Below are positions 63,900 to 64,000 of a stretch of 64,000 nt of DNA, piece after piece. Below the pieces are notes generated by a model that worked only from the letters and a program-made list of their open reading frames with translations, was not told where the DNA came from and did no database searches. Numbering within the stretch: the first letter of the stretch is position 1; the number at the start of each line of letters is the position of its first letter. Made by a program: the position numbers and the translations under genes. This stretch comes from Bremerella sp. JC817 (lineage in GTDB: Bacteria > Planctomycetota > Planctomycetia > Pirellulales > Pirellulaceae), in the NCBI RefSeq assembly GCF_040718835.1, contig NZ_JBFEFG010000281.1, positions 992,001 to 1,056,000 on the forward strand. Direction: 5' to 3'.

Positions 63900-64000
63900 T
63901 TAAGGGATCGTCACGACATTGCCGTCATCACGATTGGCCAGGTTTTTCAGCAAAGCCAACTGCGTGGTCTCTGGCAGGAAGTGAACGCTTCCATCGAGGA
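63900..64000 (-). CDS. DUF1559 protein, 3' end only
   Basis: The last 32 codons of a minus-strand gene that continues past the right edge. The visible peptide ends DGSVHFLPETT then LALLKNLANRDDG and finally VVTIP; the DGSVHF element near the C-terminus is the hallmark of DUF1559 pilin-like proteins (formerly SBP_bac_10 type) of planctomycetes, which carry a prepilin-type N-terminus. That N-terminus is outside the window. It lies 33 bases upstream of the lipoprotein gene. Confidence 0.8.
   Translation of the reverse strand, partial: LDGSVHFLPETTQLALLKNLANRDDGNVVTIP

Noticed and set aside
1-64000. CRISPR array, insertion sequence or prophage
   Set aside because: No set of short regularly spaced repeats, no transposase or integrase, and no phage structural gene was seen.

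Overview
The window looks like a chromosomal segment of a planctomycete, most likely the Pirellulaceae (Blastopirellula/Bremerella/Rhodopirellula-like). This is inferred from the gene families: DUF1592/DUF1552, DUF1549-DUF1553/DUF1501, the very large PVC-type heme-binding proteins, DUF1559, a planctomycete-type N-terminal export motif, and ECF sigma factors paired with a kinase or a FecR-LamG protein. I see no insertion sequence, prophage, CRISPR array or plasmid function.

Region 1 (1-10943, + strand) is a respiratory operon. It holds the end of ActB, then ActC, a fused ActD-ActE, ActF, a small one-helix membrane protein and an SCO copper chaperone. These are followed by a caa3-type A2 cytochrome oxidase: CoxB with a fused cytochrome c, CoxA, CoxC, a COX4-type subunit and a second subunit-III-like protein. 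Together they would carry electrons from menaquinol through alternative complex III (ACIII) to oxygen, with tethered cytochromes and no soluble carrier encoded here. Several subunits carry histidine-rich tails or loops.

Region 2 (10940-23147) is a mixed housekeeping and regulatory stretch. It has an ABC-F ATPase, a short interval with one tRNA-like gene of odd identity plus a degenerate tRNA-like relative, a slipin with three N-terminal repeats, a DUF488 protein, a NagD-like HAD phosphatase, a 1479-residue CheB-CheR-PAS-kinase-receiver protein, a secreted beta-propeller protein and a small Rho_N-like protein.

Region 3 (23447-45089) has two ECF sigma units. The first is a sigma factor followed by a Ser/Thr kinase with an anti-sigma-like zinc motif, then an exported DJ-1/PfpI protein. 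A minus-strand set follows: DUF1592, DUF1552, then a giant ThuA/SGNH/heme/cupredoxin/cytochrome protein. Next come L-serine dehydratase and a DUF1549-DUF1553 plus DUF1501 pair. The second sigma factor, with its FecR-LamG partner, is divergent from that pair across a perfectly symmetric nested inverted repeat.

Region 4 (45216-64000) has a second giant heme protein related to the first, an NAD-kinase-like protein next to a second SPFH protein, a GH32 fructan hydrolase, a Gfo/Idh/MocA oxidoreductase, a second DUF1592/DUF1552 pair followed by an unrecognised secreted protein, an exported esterase, a beta-helix protein, a lipoprotein and the 3' end of a DUF1559 gene.

The organism appears to be an aerobic, menaquinone-using polysaccharide degrader that exports many multiheme and Tat-dependent proteins. 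All functional statements rest on motif reading and family knowledge; no database search was run.
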